Both the position numbers and the translations under genes were made by a program. Below, piece by piece: positions 1 through 6,821 of a DNA stretch of 50,523 nt. Numbering within the stretch: position 1 is the first letter of the stretch; each line of letters opens with the position of its first letter. The notes beneath the pieces were generated by a model, which searched no databases, was not told the DNA's origin, and was given only the letters and a program-made list of their open reading frames with translations. Origin of the DNA: Candidatus Thioglobus sp. MED-G25 (GTDB lineage Bacteria; Pseudomonadota; Gammaproteobacteria; Arenicellales; UBA868). The stretch spans positions 1 through 50,523 of the forward strand of contig NTKC01000011.1 of NCBI GenBank assembly GCA_002456995.1, given 5' to 3'.

Positions 1-7
1 AGTGGTC

Positions 8-51
8 GAGACTTCAAATCTCTCTGGCGCACGATTAAATCAAGGAGTTAC
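8..51 (+). other. Degenerate tRNA 3'-end-like sequence with att-like core (left copy)
   Basis: Positions 8-24 can fold as a T-arm: stem GAGAC/CTCTC with four of five pairs and loop TTCAAAT. A CGA lies at 32-34, then two bases, then AAATCAAGGAGTTAC at 37-51. The same arrangement, with CCA in place of CGA, recurs at 6008-6052, where AAATCAAGG is followed by CGTTAC. AAATCAAGG-type sequence just after a tRNA CCA end resembles insertion points of tyrosine-recombinase elements; that comparison is from memory. The window starts here, so upstream tRNA sequence cannot be judged. It is not a functional tRNA as seen. Confidence 0.35.
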
Positions 52-201
52 GGAGGTTTCAATTTTCCGAATGCTACCCTTGGAACAGTCGAAATGCGGT
101 GTTGATTCTTCATAATACAAACCGAGATTGTTAAAGTTAAGAAGAAAATTTCTCTAAGTGCCCTATAGGCTAACTAACCTGGTTCTCAACGGAGCGGACT
201 C

Positions 202-1305
202 ATGAAGATCACCGAGGTGCGTGTTTACAGTAAGCAACTGCCTATGGCATCTGGCTACAACATGTCGAGCGCAGCTGTAGGTGATCCCGAAACAACCATC
301 GTACAAATTGTGACTAACACCGCTCACATCGGGTGGGGTGAGATCTGCCCCACCGGTCCGCTACCTCAATCCGAACATGCCGGAAGCATACAAGCTGATC
401 TCGCCTTATTGGGGCCAGCTTTGATAGGTCTTGATCCACGTCGACTAGGTTTAGTTCACGACGCAACGACTTCGACAATGGATGGTGGCCATGGTGCTAA
501 GTCCGCCGTTGACATTGCCTGCTGGGATCTAATGGGTAAGGCCTACGGCGAGCGGATATGCGATCTGCTCGGCGGAGCTCGTATGGATCCTGTCTCGACC
601 TATTACGTCGTCCCGATTGGTACGCCTGACGACTCGGCGACACTTGCTCAGAACCTGCAGAACGCAGGCCACACGAAGCTCCAGCTGAAAGCCGGCGGAC
701 GTCACATCGATCAAGACATCGCAGTAATCCAAGCGGTGACCGAGACCATTCGACCAGGCGTCGACCTGTTCGTCGACTGCAACCGAGGCTGGACCGTTGG
801 CGAGGCGATTCAGGTATCGCAAGCATGCGCACATCTGAAGCTGGCCATCGAGCAGCCCTGCGCGACGTACGCCGAGTGCGCCATCGCGCGACCGCATCTG
901 CGGCATCCATTGCTGCTAGATGAGTGCGCGGATAGCTTGGCAACAATCGCCACAGCCATCGGTACTGGCGTGGCTGATGGTTTCGGTATGAAGCTCACGA
1001 GAGTCGGTGGCATCAGCGCGATGCGCGCAATTCGCGACCTGTGTGAGGCAACGAACACACCGACGAGCTGTGACGATTCATGGGGCGGTGACATCATCGC
1101 AGCAGCCTGTGTCCACGTTGGGGCCACCCTTAATCCCAACCTTAGTCGTGGTGCCTGGATATCGGATCCGTACCAGGTTGCACACTACGACGAAAAGCAC
1201 GGGCCGCGTATTGTAAATGGCACCATCGCGGTGCCACCCGGCCCTGGACTAGGCATTACCATCCCCAGTGGCTATTTCGGCTCACCCATCGCGAGCTACT
1301 CATGA
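202..1305 (+). CDS. Mandelate racemase/muconate lactonizing enzyme family protein, hydroxyproline-betaine epimerase (HpbD)-like
   Basis: A 367-residue enolase-superfamily enzyme of the MLE/MR subgroup. The N-terminal capping domain (about 1-130) is followed by the barrel. Catalytic lysines are visible at K163 (LQLKAGG) and K264 (GFGMKLT). The three metal ligands are D192 (FVDCN), E217 (IEQPC) and D240 (LLLDE). The C-terminal part, with CDDSWGGDI at 290-298 and an ending like FGSPIASYS, closely resembles my memory of hydroxyproline-betaine 2-epimerase and the related cis-3-hydroxy-L-proline dehydratases. These act on proline-derived substrates by abstracting the alpha proton. The length is normal and a GGAG lies 12 bases before the ATG. 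An MFS transporter follows. The family is certain; the exact substrate (epimerase or dehydratase) is not. Confidence 0.85.
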   Translation: MKITEVRVYSKQLPMASGYNMSSAAVGDPETTIVQIVTNTAHIGWGEICPTGPLPQSEHAGSIQADLALLGPALIGLDPRRLGLVHDATTSTMDGGHGAKSAVDIACWDLMGKAYGERICDLLGGARMDPVSTYYVVPIGTPDDSATLAQNLQNAGHTKLQLKAGGRHIDQDIAVIQAVTETIRPGVDLFVDCNRGWTVGEAIQVSQACAHLKLAIEQPCATYAECAIARPHLRHPLLLDECADSLATIATAIGTGVADGFGMKLTRVGGISAMRAIRDLCEATNTPTSCDDSWGGDIIAAACVHVGATLNPNLSRGAWISDPYQVAHYDEKHGPRIVNGTIAVPPGPGLGITIPSGYFGSPIASYS

Positions 1306-1309
1306 GCAA

Positions 1310-1468
1310 ATGGGAAAACAACTACCAGTCTGGGTCAATGGAATTGATGGGCATATCAAAGTCGAATTCTTTGATGACCACATAATCGTGACACCTGAAA
1401 CAATTTCCCAGGAATGCAAACGGTTCGCTTTTGGTCGAATGGAGTTTCGTCCTAAGAACAACGAATGA
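1310..1468 (+). CDS. Possible small protein, 52 residues, unknown
   Basis: An open frame starting ATGGGAAAACAA just after the enolase-superfamily gene ends, giving MGKQLPVWVNG at the N-terminus and ending RPKNNE. A longer frame in the same phase starts inside the upstream gene. No convincing ribosome binding site and no recognised family. It may be the remnant of a coding region or a chance frame in the 200-base gap before the MFS gene. Confidence 0.2.
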   Translation: MGKQLPVWVNGIDGHIKVEFFDDHIIVTPETISQECKRFAFGRMEFRPKNNE

Positions 1469-1506
1469 TGATATCCAGCCCAGAATAAAAGCTAGACCGA
1501 GTCCAC

Positions 1507-2709
1507 GTGAAAAAAATATCTCACCGATGGATTATCTTGGCTGTATTGTTCGCCTGTCGTACCGGGCTTGGTTTTCAGTTCCAGACACTCGGCTCTGTAT
1601 CCGACCACTTGGTCAATATTTTCCACTTCAACTATGCCGAAATAGGAATGCTAATTGGTGCGTTTCTTCTGCCTGGAGTGGTGCTTGCGTTGCCCTGCGG
1701 ATTTGCGGGACGTTATACCAGTGACCGGCTACTCGTCACAATCGGATTAGTATTCTTGGCACTGGGTGGTGCTGTTGCAGTAATTGCAACCAGCTTCAAT
1801 ATGTTTGCCCTTGCAAGAATTATCTGTGGTATTGGTTTTGTAGTCACTACTATCTATTGCACGAAGATGGTGGCTGATTGGTTTGATGGTAAGGAGTTAG
1901 CTACTGCTATGTCAGTGATTGTGATGAGTTGGCCGTTTGGAATTGCTATGGGTCAGGTAGGACACGTTTGGTTGGCTGCTCTCTTTGATTGGCGGATGGC
2001 ATTTGTTGCAGCATCGATATACTGTGGTTTGGGTGCGTTGGGCGTATTTACCGTATATCGAATGCCTACACATGCCAACGACCATGCGCACCCACCTCAG
2101 TTGGGACTACCCAGCAACGAACTGACTCTCACATTGCTTGCCTCACTTGTCTGGGCATTGTTTAATGCCGGTTACATAGTTTTTTTAAGTTTCGGTGCAA
2201 ACGTATTGATTAGCGGGGGTTACGGACCAACTGGAGCGGCAACAATCATCAGTCTGGCCAGCTGGGTTATGCTGTTCTCGGGAGCTATTTGTGGTCAGAT
2301 ATCCGATAGATTTAAGAAGCCGGACACAATTCTATATATTTGCCTAGCCGGTGGTATCGCGTCGCTGCTTCTGCTGCCGTGGACGCAGTTCGCAGTAGGA
2401 CTGAGTCTGTTATTTGGCCTAATCGGTGTAGCTCCCGCAGGAATCATTATGGCATTAACAACACAAGCAATGGCTCCTCATCGGCGCGCATTTGGAATTG
2501 GGGTTTTCTTCAGTAGTTACTTTCTCATCACGACGCCCGCACCCGGGATTGCTGGCTGGCTATTCGATACAACTGGCATCGCTTATTGGCCAATTGTGTT
2601 TGCTGCAACCTTATTCCTTTTCACAGGAGTTGCAAACGCCGTATTTCGATACGCCCAAGCTCGGCTACCAAAACCAACGAGTCCATCTCTAGCTGAGTTA
2701 GATGCGTAG
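1507..2709 (+). CDS. MFS transporter, CynX/NarK-like
   Basis: A 400-residue integral inner-membrane protein with about 12 hydrophobic segments in two halves split by a polar loop near residues 185-200 (MPTHANDHAHPPQ). The first loop between helices has the MFS-type sequence CGFAGRYTSDR, and the second half repeats it as CGQISDRFKKPD. Overall it resembles the CynX/NarK-type MFS branch that moves small organic or inorganic anions. The start is a GTG; no ATG lies upstream in frame. It follows the HpbD-like gene in the same direction, so uptake of that enzyme's substrate is a reasonable inference. Substrate unknown. Confidence 0.8.
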   Translation: MKKISHRWIILAVLFACRTGLGFQFQTLGSVSDHLVNIFHFNYAEIGMLIGAFLLPGVVLALPCGFAGRYTSDRLLVTIGLVFLALGGAVAVIATSFNMFALARIICGIGFVVTTIYCTKMVADWFDGKELATAMSVIVMSWPFGIAMGQVGHVWLAALFDWRMAFVAASIYCGLGALGVFTVYRMPTHANDHAHPPQLGLPSNELTLTLLASLVWALFNAGYIVFLSFGANVLISGGYGPTGAATIISLASWVMLFSGAICGQISDRFKKPDTILYICLAGGIASLLLLPWTQFAVGLSLLFGLIGVAPAGIIMALTTQAMAPHRRAFGIGVFFSSYFLITTPAPGIAGWLFDTTGIAYWPIVFAATLFLFTGVANAVFRYAQARLPKPTSPSLAELDA

Positions 2710-2722
2710 TAATCACGAATAA

Positions 2723-2750
2723 AGCACAAATCAAGAATGTGCTGGATTGC
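2723..2750. terminator. Weak hairpin between convergent genes
   Basis: AGCACA at 2723-2728 pairs with TGTGCT at 2738-2743, with a nine-base loop. GGATTGCTTTT follows on the plus strand. It lies between the convergent MFS and LLM genes, where a terminator is expected, but the stem is short and the T-run is not immediate. Confidence 0.3.
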
Positions 2751-2752
2751 TT

Positions 2753-3622
2753 TTACATACGCGGCGGTCCCTGCTGAATGCGCCAGCGAACGGCGTCTAG
2801 CCAGGATGCTCTTCCCGCTCGCTTAATCAGGTCAGGACGACGCTCATTAATAGCTTCCTGCCACCAAGTAACACCCGCTTCGGCATACTCGGCGGCGACA
2901 TCAGCGGCACGCATCAAATCGTTACCGGGTGTAGTACCCTGCACTGTGACATCAAACGGATCATCACTTTCCCGATGATCGAGGACAAAAAGTATCATCT
3001 CTCGAATCTGCGCTGGGTAAGATTCGGGATCGGTGCCGCTGAAAATAGGGAAGACTCCATCCCACTGAGCTGCCCGTCGAAAGGGTGCCCTGTTAGGCCA
3101 TTTGCCCCCCACCCAGATTGGAATGCGAGGTTGCTGTAGTGTCGCGGGAAGAAATTGAGCATCTTTGACTGTGTAATGTTCTCCTACGAAGCTAAATGGT
3201 TTGCCACTCCACAACCCGTTGACCACCTGGAGCCCCTCATCCAACATAGCGCCCCGTGTTTTTGGGTCAGCCACCTCGCCTAGGTTTTTGAATTCAGCCA
3301 AAGCATCTCCTATACCCACGCCTACGATCATTCGGCCAGACGATAGGCAATCAAGCGAAACCGTTTCGCGTGCAAACTTCCAAGGCCGACGACGAGGTAG
3401 CGGCGTGACCATAGCGCCAATGCGGATTCGATTGGTACTGGTAGCAATCGCTGTCAAAGCGACCCATGGATCGACCATTGGCATAATGCGTCCGTCCCAA
3501 GCAATATGGTCCCAGACAAAGAATCCGTCCCAGCCCACGTCCTCCGCAGTTCGGGCCAATTCAGCAAGCGTCGCGGCATCCCCACAATCACCAAAGTTAA
3601 TTATATTGATAGCATATTTCAT
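2753..3622 (-). CDS. LLM class flavin-dependent oxidoreductase
   Basis: A 289-residue luciferase-like monooxygenase (bacterial luciferase / F420-dependent reductase fold). Typical landmarks are GFFVWDHI near residue 35, TNRIRIGAMVTPLPRRRPWKFARE in the first third, LSSGRMIVGVGIG, and IPIWVGGKWPN, which lies in the flavin-binding half. Such enzymes use FMNH2 or F420H2 to oxidise or reduce small organic molecules; the cofactor cannot be decided from the sequence. It is convergent with the MFS gene and upstream of nothing on its strand except the intergenic gap. The DUF1272 gene lies 91 bases upstream on the same strand. Confidence 0.85.
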   Translation of the reverse strand: MKYAINIINFGDCGDAATLAELARTAEDVGWDGFFVWDHIAWDGRIMPMVDPWVALTAIATSTNRIRIGAMVTPLPRRRPWKFARETVSLDCLSSGRMIVGVGIGDALAEFKNLGEVADPKTRGAMLDEGLQVVNGLWSGKPFSFVGEHYTVKDAQFLPATLQQPRIPIWVGGKWPNRAPFRRAAQWDGVFPIFSGTDPESYPAQIREMILFVLDHRESDDPFDVTVQGTTPGNDLMRAADVAAEYAEAGVTWWQEAINERRPDLIKRAGRASWLDAVRWRIQQGPPRM

Positions 3623-3713
3623 GAGTTATCCAATTTACTTTACTCAACCTTACTACTGGAAAATAGCACGCATGCCTTCTCACAATGGCTGTGGCTCGAC
3701 CCGTAATGAGCGA

Positions 3714-3890
3714 TTAAGTTTCAGTTCGTTGCGGTCGTTGCTGTAAATCGCCATCACAGTTCTTGCATATGAACCCTCTTTGTTCAGCGCATTTAGAACA
3801 ATAGGTACATTCATAGGAACAGACATGTGCCTCAGAGGTATTTGATAGCGTGCAATTGCAATCTAAGCATTCATTCTTCATTTCTAACAT
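3714..3890 (-). CDS. DUF1272 domain-containing small zinc-ribbon protein
   Basis: A 58-residue protein beginning MLEMKNECLDCNC and ending RPQRTET. It has nine cysteines at 8, 11, 13, 24, 28, 31, 34, 42 and 45, arranged as C-x2-C and C-x3-C pairs, as in the DUF1272 family, whose members also start MLEM and carry the CSYECTYC-type core. It is presumably a zinc-binding cytoplasmic protein; the function of the family is unknown. An excellent ribosome binding site (TAAGGAGGT) sits six bases before the ATG, so this short gene is real. It precedes the LLM oxidoreductase on the same strand and may be cotranscribed. Confidence 0.88.
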   Translation of the reverse strand: MLEMKNECLDCNCTLSNTSEAHVCSYECTYCSKCAEQRGFICKNCDGDLQQRPQRTET

Positions 3891-4055
3891 TAATTACCTC
3901 CTTAGGATGAATGACCATGCAACAGTAGCATGTACTACCAAAACGGAAAACGACTCGTTTAGTTCGCAATAAACCTACGAAAAGATATCCAACCAATACC
4001 CTCACTGGCTTCTATAATATTATTGGATCTAACAATTCTGGCAAAGAGAAAGAAG

Positions 4056-4796
4056 ATGTTAAGCACCTCCCAGATGGACGACTATTCAGATGAGGGTTAC
4101 GTCTTCGTTCCTGAACTGTTGCCTGTTGGTGACATCAGAGCAGTGATCGCCGAGCTACCTGAACTATGTGCGCTTCAAAGACCCGAAGTGATATTCGAGA
4201 ATGACTCCCAAACTGTCAGGTCCTTGATGAATGTACATACCTACAGTACGGCAGCGGACAAACTGATCCGAAATCCATTAATCATCGATCCAGTGAAGCA
4301 GATCCTGGGCAGCGATGTTTATGTGTTTCAGTGTGTCTTGAATCTGAAAAGAGCATTTACCGGTGATATATGGCAGTGGCACCAAGACTTCTCAACCTAC
4401 CTTATTGACGACGGTATGCCGGCTAATCGATTGGTCAACGTGCTGATCTTTATGGATGAGGTCAACGAGTTCAATGGACCACTGATGCTTGTGCCGGGTT
4501 CGCATCGAGGTGAAGCCATAAAGAACGATGTGGATGACGCCACCACCTCCTACCCAATTCGCGCACTGGACAATAGCCAAGTTGCAAGTGCAGTCGAAGT
4601 GAATGGCATAGTTGCACCCAAAGGACCCGCCGGCTCGGTCATATTTGCCAATACAAATATCATTCATGGCTCGGCGTCGAATGTGTCGCCATGGGACCGC
4701 GTCCTAATTTCGCTAACCCTGAACTCTGTGGAGAACAAACATCAAGGTTCATCCCGACCCGAATGGGTGGTCATGAATAACTTTTCACCTGTCTAG
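4056..4796 (+). CDS. Phytanoyl-CoA dioxygenase family protein, EctD-like Fe(II)/2-oxoglutarate oxygenase
   Basis: A 246-residue non-haem iron oxygenase. The facial triad is visible as H109 and D111 in WQWHQDF and distal H204 in IIHGSA, with the 2-oxoglutarate-binding arginine at R215 (WDRVLISL). The segment WHQDF...DDGMP...NGPLMLVPGSHR resembles ectoine hydroxylase and related proline-type hydroxylases, but the protein is shorter than EctD (about 300 residues), so the substrate is open. An in-frame TTG at 4023 would add 11 residues; I chose the ATG at 4056, which follows AGAGAAAGAAG. A GFA-type gene follows. Hydroxylation of a proline- or betaine-like compound would fit the HpbD-like enzyme nearby, as an inference. 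Confidence 0.85.
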   Translation: MLSTSQMDDYSDEGYVFVPELLPVGDIRAVIAELPELCALQRPEVIFENDSQTVRSLMNVHTYSTAADKLIRNPLIIDPVKQILGSDVYVFQCVLNLKRAFTGDIWQWHQDFSTYLIDDGMPANRLVNVLIFMDEVNEFNGPLMLVPGSHRGEAIKNDVDDATTSYPIRALDNSQVASAVEVNGIVAPKGPAGSVIFANTNIIHGSASNVSPWDRVLISLTLNSVENKHQGSSRPEWVVMNNFSPV

Positions 4797-4836
4797 ATTG
4801 CTCGATGCTTTTAGACCTGACTAAAGGAAAATAACC

Positions 4837-4890
4837 ATGAAGCGTTATATTGGAATGGTCTTGACTACACCGATAAATGCATCACCATGA
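4837..4890 (+). CDS. Possible 17-residue leader peptide coupled to the GFA gene
   Basis: ATGAAGCGTTATATTGG opens a 17-codon frame (MKRYIGMVLTTPINASP). It has a clear AAAGGAAAA upstream, a better site than the GFA gene itself has. Its TGA overlaps the ATG of the next gene as ATGA at 4887-4890, the standard layout for translational coupling. No family; it could be a leader or simply a coupling device. Confidence 0.35.
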   Translation: MKRYIGMVLTTPINASP

Positions 4891-5360
4891 AGATTCATGG
4901 AAGTTGTCATTGCCAGGCCGTCAGGTATGAGGTCGAGTCCAATGAACCCTATCCATATCAAAAGTGTTACTGCTCAATCTGTCGAAAAACGAGCGGTGGA
5001 GAAGGCTATACAATCAATCTCTCAGCAGATTCTAAGACACTGAAGATTGATGGGGAAGAACACCTTGAAACCTATCGAGCCTTGCTGTCGCCCGATGCAA
5101 GGCAGAGTAACCATCACCGTCGATTCTGCCGGCACTGCGGCAGCCACCTCTGGGCCTGGAACAATACGTGGCCGGAACTACTACATCCTGTGGCCAGTTC
5201 TGTTGATTCGGCTTTACCCAAAACCCCCTGCCACACGCATATCATGCTGAAATATAAGCCTGACTGGGTCGAGACCTTCGCCACAGCAGACGATCTTTGT
5301 TTTAGTGAATATCCCGACGAGTCGATCGCTGAATGGCACGAACGTCTGGCGAATATTTAA
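4887..5360 (+). CDS. GFA family protein (glutathione-dependent formaldehyde-activating enzyme/CENP-V fold)
   Basis: A 157-residue zinc protein with the GFA cysteine pattern: C7 and C9 (GSCHC), C27, C29 and C32 (CYCSICRK), and C81 and C84 (FCRHCGSHLW). These ligate the structural and catalytic zinc ions in the family. The name comes from a formaldehyde-glutathione adduct activity first reported in Paracoccus; most relatives have no proven reaction. The start ATG overlaps the stop of the short upstream frame. The gene follows an EctD-like oxygenase and precedes the CaMKII-hub-like gene, all on the plus strand, so the three may be one transcript. Confidence 0.85.
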   Translation: MKIHGSCHCQAVRYEVESNEPYPYQKCYCSICRKTSGGEGYTINLSADSKTLKIDGEEHLETYRALLSPDARQSNHHRRFCRHCGSHLWAWNNTWPELLHPVASSVDSALPKTPCHTHIMLKYKPDWVETFATADDLCFSEYPDESIAEWHERLANI

Positions 5361-5404
5361 TCCTACCTATAATTAATCAACAACTGGAATATAAACATCA
5401 AGCC

Positions 5405-5797
5405 ATGACTTCTAATACAGTTGAAACGCTAAACGAGCGGTTACTTTATGCCATTGATAGTGGCGACTTGGAAACTTACAGAGAGTTATGTGATCCATCC
5501 TTAACAGCTTTCGAGCCAGAAGCACTCGGTAACTTAGTAGAAGGTTTGGGTTTCCATGAAACCTACTTTGGTGGTCCTGCCTCAGGCAAACGTAAGTCAA
5601 GTGTCCGAGCGCCGCATATACGACTGCTAGGGGATACTGCTGTGGTCGCCTATGTAAGACTGGTTCAAAGCACTACGAGTGATGGTCAGCACAGTACTAC
5701 TGCCTTTGAAGAAACTCGTATCTGGCACAAAACCGGAGATGGTTGGAAGAATGTACATTTCCACCGATCAAATGTTGGGAAGATTGAACTGAGTTAA
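5405..5797 (+). CDS. Free-standing CaMKII association (hub) domain protein, NTF2-like fold
   Basis: A 130-residue protein whose whole length matches the association domain of animal calcium/calmodulin-dependent kinase II (Pfam CaMKII_AD, within the SnoaL/NTF2-like superfamily). Near-identical blocks are FEPEALGNLVEGL at 36-48, PHIRLLGD at 70-77, EETRIWHK at 102-109 and VHFHRS at 117-122. In animals this domain assembles kinase subunits into rings; bacterial copies have no kinase. By family analogy it should form an oligomer with a pocket lined by the conserved arginine and histidines. A longer frame from 5333 overlaps the GFA gene end; I chose the ATG at 5405, where similarity starts. Function in bacteria is unknown. 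Confidence 0.85.
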   Translation: MTSNTVETLNERLLYAIDSGDLETYRELCDPSLTAFEPEALGNLVEGLGFHETYFGGPASGKRKSSVRAPHIRLLGDTAVVAYVRLVQSTTSDGQHSTTAFEETRIWHKTGDGWKNVHFHRSNVGKIELS

Positions 5798-6007
5798 GCC
5801 TTTTCGCCGATACTTTAACTGCTGCTAAGTACTAGAGATTGAAACCTACCGCTGTAACACCATTGCCCCAAAAGAATTAGAGAACTCTGCCAAATTAGCC
5901 AGAAAACGGCTGAAACTTCGAATTATTTGGGACAGCCGTAGTACGCTAATTTCTATTTTTATAAACCTAAACACCTTTTGAGTATCCGGCTTCGAGCCCG
6001 GTCGTGG
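5798..6007. other. Non-coding gap before the right att-like site
   Basis: AT-rich sequence after the hub-domain gene with no credible gene on either strand. It runs up to the tRNA-3'-like sequence at 6008. I looked here for the 5' part of a tRNA (a complement of the CAAAATC acceptor strand) and did not find it. Confidence 0.5.
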
Positions 6008-6052
6008 GGGGGATAGAATCCCTCCAAAATCACCACAAAATCAAGGCGTTAC
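6008..6052 (+). other. tRNA 3'-end remnant with att-like core (right copy)
   Basis: Positions 6008-6012 (GGGGG) pair with 6020-6024 (CCCTC) as a T-stem with one G-T pair. The loop is ATAGAAT; its last four bases fit the T-loop consensus but the TTC is lost. Seven acceptor-strand bases, an A at 6032 and CCA at 6033-6035 follow in exact tRNA register. AAATCAAGGCGTTAC comes two bases later at 6038-6052 and matches the copy at 37-51 in 14 of 15 bases. No 5' half of a tRNA is present, so this looks like a duplicated tRNA end of the kind left by a site-specific integration. Confidence 0.4.
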
Positions 6053-6204
6053 AACAACGTTATTGGTTTTGTGGATAAATTTTTATCTCCGAATCTCTCG
6101 TTCTGGCAAAATGTTGTTGAGTTTGTAATAGTAGGCCCTGATAAGCTCATCGCGTCGTCTACTTTCCGACAACAATTCACACCAACGAAAAGAGGTAACG
6201 AGTT

Positions 6205-6642
6205 ATGTCACATAAACATGCTGGAGGATGTGATCATATTCATACTTATTCAGATAATGGACCCATAGACAGTCATACCTGCCACTGCTCAATCTGTAAA
6301 CGCGTTACTGGGCAGGACACAACTCATGTTGTCATGTTTAACCACGGAGACCTGGAAGTCGACAATCTGGATGGCTTGGACAGTCAACCGTTCAACGACC
6401 AGAACCCCGATGGACCACTAGAATTATGTACGTGCTCAACCTGCGGCACACCTATTATGCTTAATGACAAACAGCGACGAATCAGGGTAATTGTCCCGAA
6501 TCTGATGGGATATGATTCAGAAAGCTTGCCTGCGACATACCACGCTTTTTTTGATCCGTCTGCTGGCGTCCCAACCCCTGACGACGGCCGTCCTGTCCAT
6601 GAAGGGCTACATCCCGATTTTGTCTGGCCAGATCCCGCGTAA
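6205..6642 (+). CDS. GFA family protein, divergent
   Basis: A 145-residue relative of the glutathione-dependent formaldehyde-activating enzyme family, unlike the copy at 4887. It has C26, C28 and C31 (TCHCSICKRVTG) and C75, C77 and C80 (CTCSTCGTPI). The usual N-terminal C-x-C is replaced by a single C9 in a His-rich stretch (SHKHAGGCDHIH), so one zinc site may use histidines. AGAGG precedes the ATG by nine bases. It lies just outside the right att-like sequence and is followed by a strong hairpin. The substrate is unknown. Confidence 0.8.
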   Translation: MSHKHAGGCDHIHTYSDNGPIDSHTCHCSICKRVTGQDTTHVVMFNHGDLEVDNLDGLDSQPFNDQNPDGPLELCTCSTCGTPIMLNDKQRRIRVIVPNLMGYDSESLPATYHAFFDPSAGVPTPDDGRPVHEGLHPDFVWPDPA

Positions 6643-6664
6643 ACTGAATTAATACGCTTGCTCA

Positions 6665-6692
6665 GTGCCCCAACACCATGGTGTTGGGGCAC
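6665..6692. terminator. Strong hairpin, probable terminator
   Basis: GTGCCCCAACACC at 6665-6677 is perfectly complementary to GGTGTTGGGGCAC at 6680-6692, a 13-bp GC-rich inverted repeat. TACATTTA follows, a weak U-tract. It lies between the GFA gene and the oppositely oriented dimethylarginine hydrolase gene, so it can serve both. Confidence 0.65.
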
Positions 6693-6821
6693 TACATTTA
6701 TGGGCGGTCGATAGCTTCACACTAGGTGGTTTGGGAGTTGGAGTCTCATCCTGAGCGCCGTTAAATCAGGACTCGCCTAACACCAAGAACCAATCTCTTA
6801 TTGAATCACTAACAATCGGAC

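Noticed and set aside
1-36. A selenocysteine tRNA anticodon loop (CTTCAAA)
   Set aside because: The loop resembles the UCA anticodon loop, but the long variable arm and 5' half expected of tRNA-Sec are not visible downstream or in the window.
1303-1385. A short frame ATGAGCAAATGGG overlapping the HpbD-like gene end
   Set aside because: It encodes only 27 residues, lacks a ribosome site and stops in the gap.
6071-6268. A 65-codon plus-strand frame before the second GFA gene
   Set aside because: It overlaps the well-supported GFA start, has no family match and no ribosome site.
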